Positions 4,910 to 5,309 of a stretch of DNA of 5,309 bases are shown piece after piece. The number at the start of each line of letters is the position of its first letter. Position 1 is the first letter of the stretch. The notes below the pieces were generated by a model, which worked only from the letters and a program-made list of their open reading frames with translations, did not search any database and was not told where the DNA came from. This DNA is from Candidatus Omnitrophota bacterium (GTDB lineage: Bacteria > Omnitrophota > Gorgyraeia > Kaelpiales > Kaelpiaceae), in contig JAQUNS010000063.1 of assembly GCA_028717465.1 (NCBI GenBank), forward strand, positions 1 through 5,309. The letters are read 5' to 3'. Both the position numbers and the translations under genes were made by a program.

Positions 4910-5309
4910 ATGCCTACAGCGTTTCTTACTTCTATTATTGTATTAGCGGCAAAATCCCCTGCTTTTAAGGCGCCTTCTTTTAAAACATCTTCTAAGTAGC
5001 CCTGTTCTTTTTCTATCGCCTTTCTTTTTTTCTGAAATGGCTTTAAAAACTCTACCAGAAATTCTGCCAAGCGCTCTTTGTCCTCAACGCATCCTATAGC
5101 TGCCTCCAAACACTGTTTCTTGATCTCATCTCTGAGTTCCGGCTTAAAAAGTTCATAATATTTAAAAACATTGCATAAAGCAGGCCTGCCCGGATCGGTC
5201 CGCTTTATCCTCTCCGGGTCGGTAAACATGCTTTTAACTTTTGCTCTTATAGTGTCGGCATCATCAGATAAGGCAATGAAGTTACCGTAGCTCTTAGACA
5301 TCTTGCGGC
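4906..5309 (-). CDS. trpS: Tryptophanyl-tRNA synthetase, C-terminal part (cut by window edge)
   Basis: This is the last 133 residues of a class I aminoacyl-tRNA synthetase that charges tRNA-Trp in the cytoplasm. The visible protein opens with R-KMSKS-YGN, the ATP-binding KMSKS loop; the reading frame stays open to the right edge, so the methionine at 5301-5299 is internal and not a start. Downstream motifs typical of TrpRS are IRAKVKSMFTDP (with the TDP turn), DPGRPALCNVFKYYELF, and a helical C-terminal anticodon-binding part with CVEDKERLAEFLVEFLKP. The N-terminal catalytic half with the HIGH motif lies outside the window. The stop codon overlaps the scpA start by 4 nt. Confidence 0.96.
   Translation of the reverse strand, partial: RKMSKSYGNFIALSDDADTIRAKVKSMFTDPERIKRTDPGRPALCNVFKYYELFKPELRDEIKKQCLEAAIGCVEDKERLAEFLVEFLKPFQKKRKAIEKEQGYLEDVLKEGALKAGDFAANTIIEVRNAVGI

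Noticed and set aside
5299..5301. ATG at 5301 as the start of a short separate gene
   Set aside because: The frame is open upstream to the window edge and this methionine is the M of the KMSKS motif, so it is internal to trpS.

Overview
The window is a tightly packed bacterial gene cluster read entirely from the minus strand. In transcription order, from high to low coordinates, it holds the C-terminal part of trpS (tryptophanyl-tRNA synthetase, cut by the right edge), scpA, scpB, pheA (chorismate mutase/prephenate dehydratase), a hisC-type aminotransferase, aroF (type I-beta DAHP synthase), and the first 68 codons of tyrA (prephenate/arogenate dehydrogenase, cut by the left edge). All the internal genes look intact. 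Four of the six junctions are overlaps (trpS/scpA 4 nt, scpA/scpB 17 nt, scpB/pheA 32 nt, aroF/tyrA 4 nt) and pheA/hisC are 3 nt apart.

Functionally there are two blocks. trpS-scpA-scpB joins tRNA charging to the kleisin and winged-helix subunits of the SMC condensin. pheA-hisC-aroF-tyrA is an aromatic amino acid cassette. AroF opens the shikimate pathway. PheA converts chorismate through prephenate to phenylpyruvate. TyrA takes prephenate or arogenate toward tyrosine. The HisC-family enzyme is placed to carry out the transaminations. Both AroF (N-terminal ferredoxin-like domain) and PheA (ACT domain with GALH and ESRP motifs) carry the domains used for feedback control.

The only sizeable gap is 259 bp between hisC and aroF (1217-1475), and it is packed with repeats. 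It has a perfect 51-bp direct repeat (1251-1301 and 1360-1410), three CCGCC/GGCGG mini-hairpins, a hairpin with a 7-bp GNRA-looped top stem, a TCCCGA/TCGGGA hairpin, and two unrelated heptamer tandem repeats, one of which supplies the hisC stop codon. A plausible sigma-70-like promoter (4/6 and 5/6 matches, 17-bp spacer) is formed where the second 51-bp copy meets its flank, and aroF has a near-ideal Shine-Dalgarno site. aroF-tyrA may therefore have its own transcript start, built from repeat DNA.

The organism is a bacterium of low-to-moderate GC. The gene order and the style of intergenic palindromic repeats suggest an uncultured Gram-negative-type lineage (Omnitrophota-like or a deltaproteobacterial relative). 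This is a low-confidence inference from general impression, not from a marker gene. No mobile-element genes, CRISPR arrays, tRNAs or rRNAs are visible. The genes are all of known families; the unusual material is the hisC-aroF spacer.
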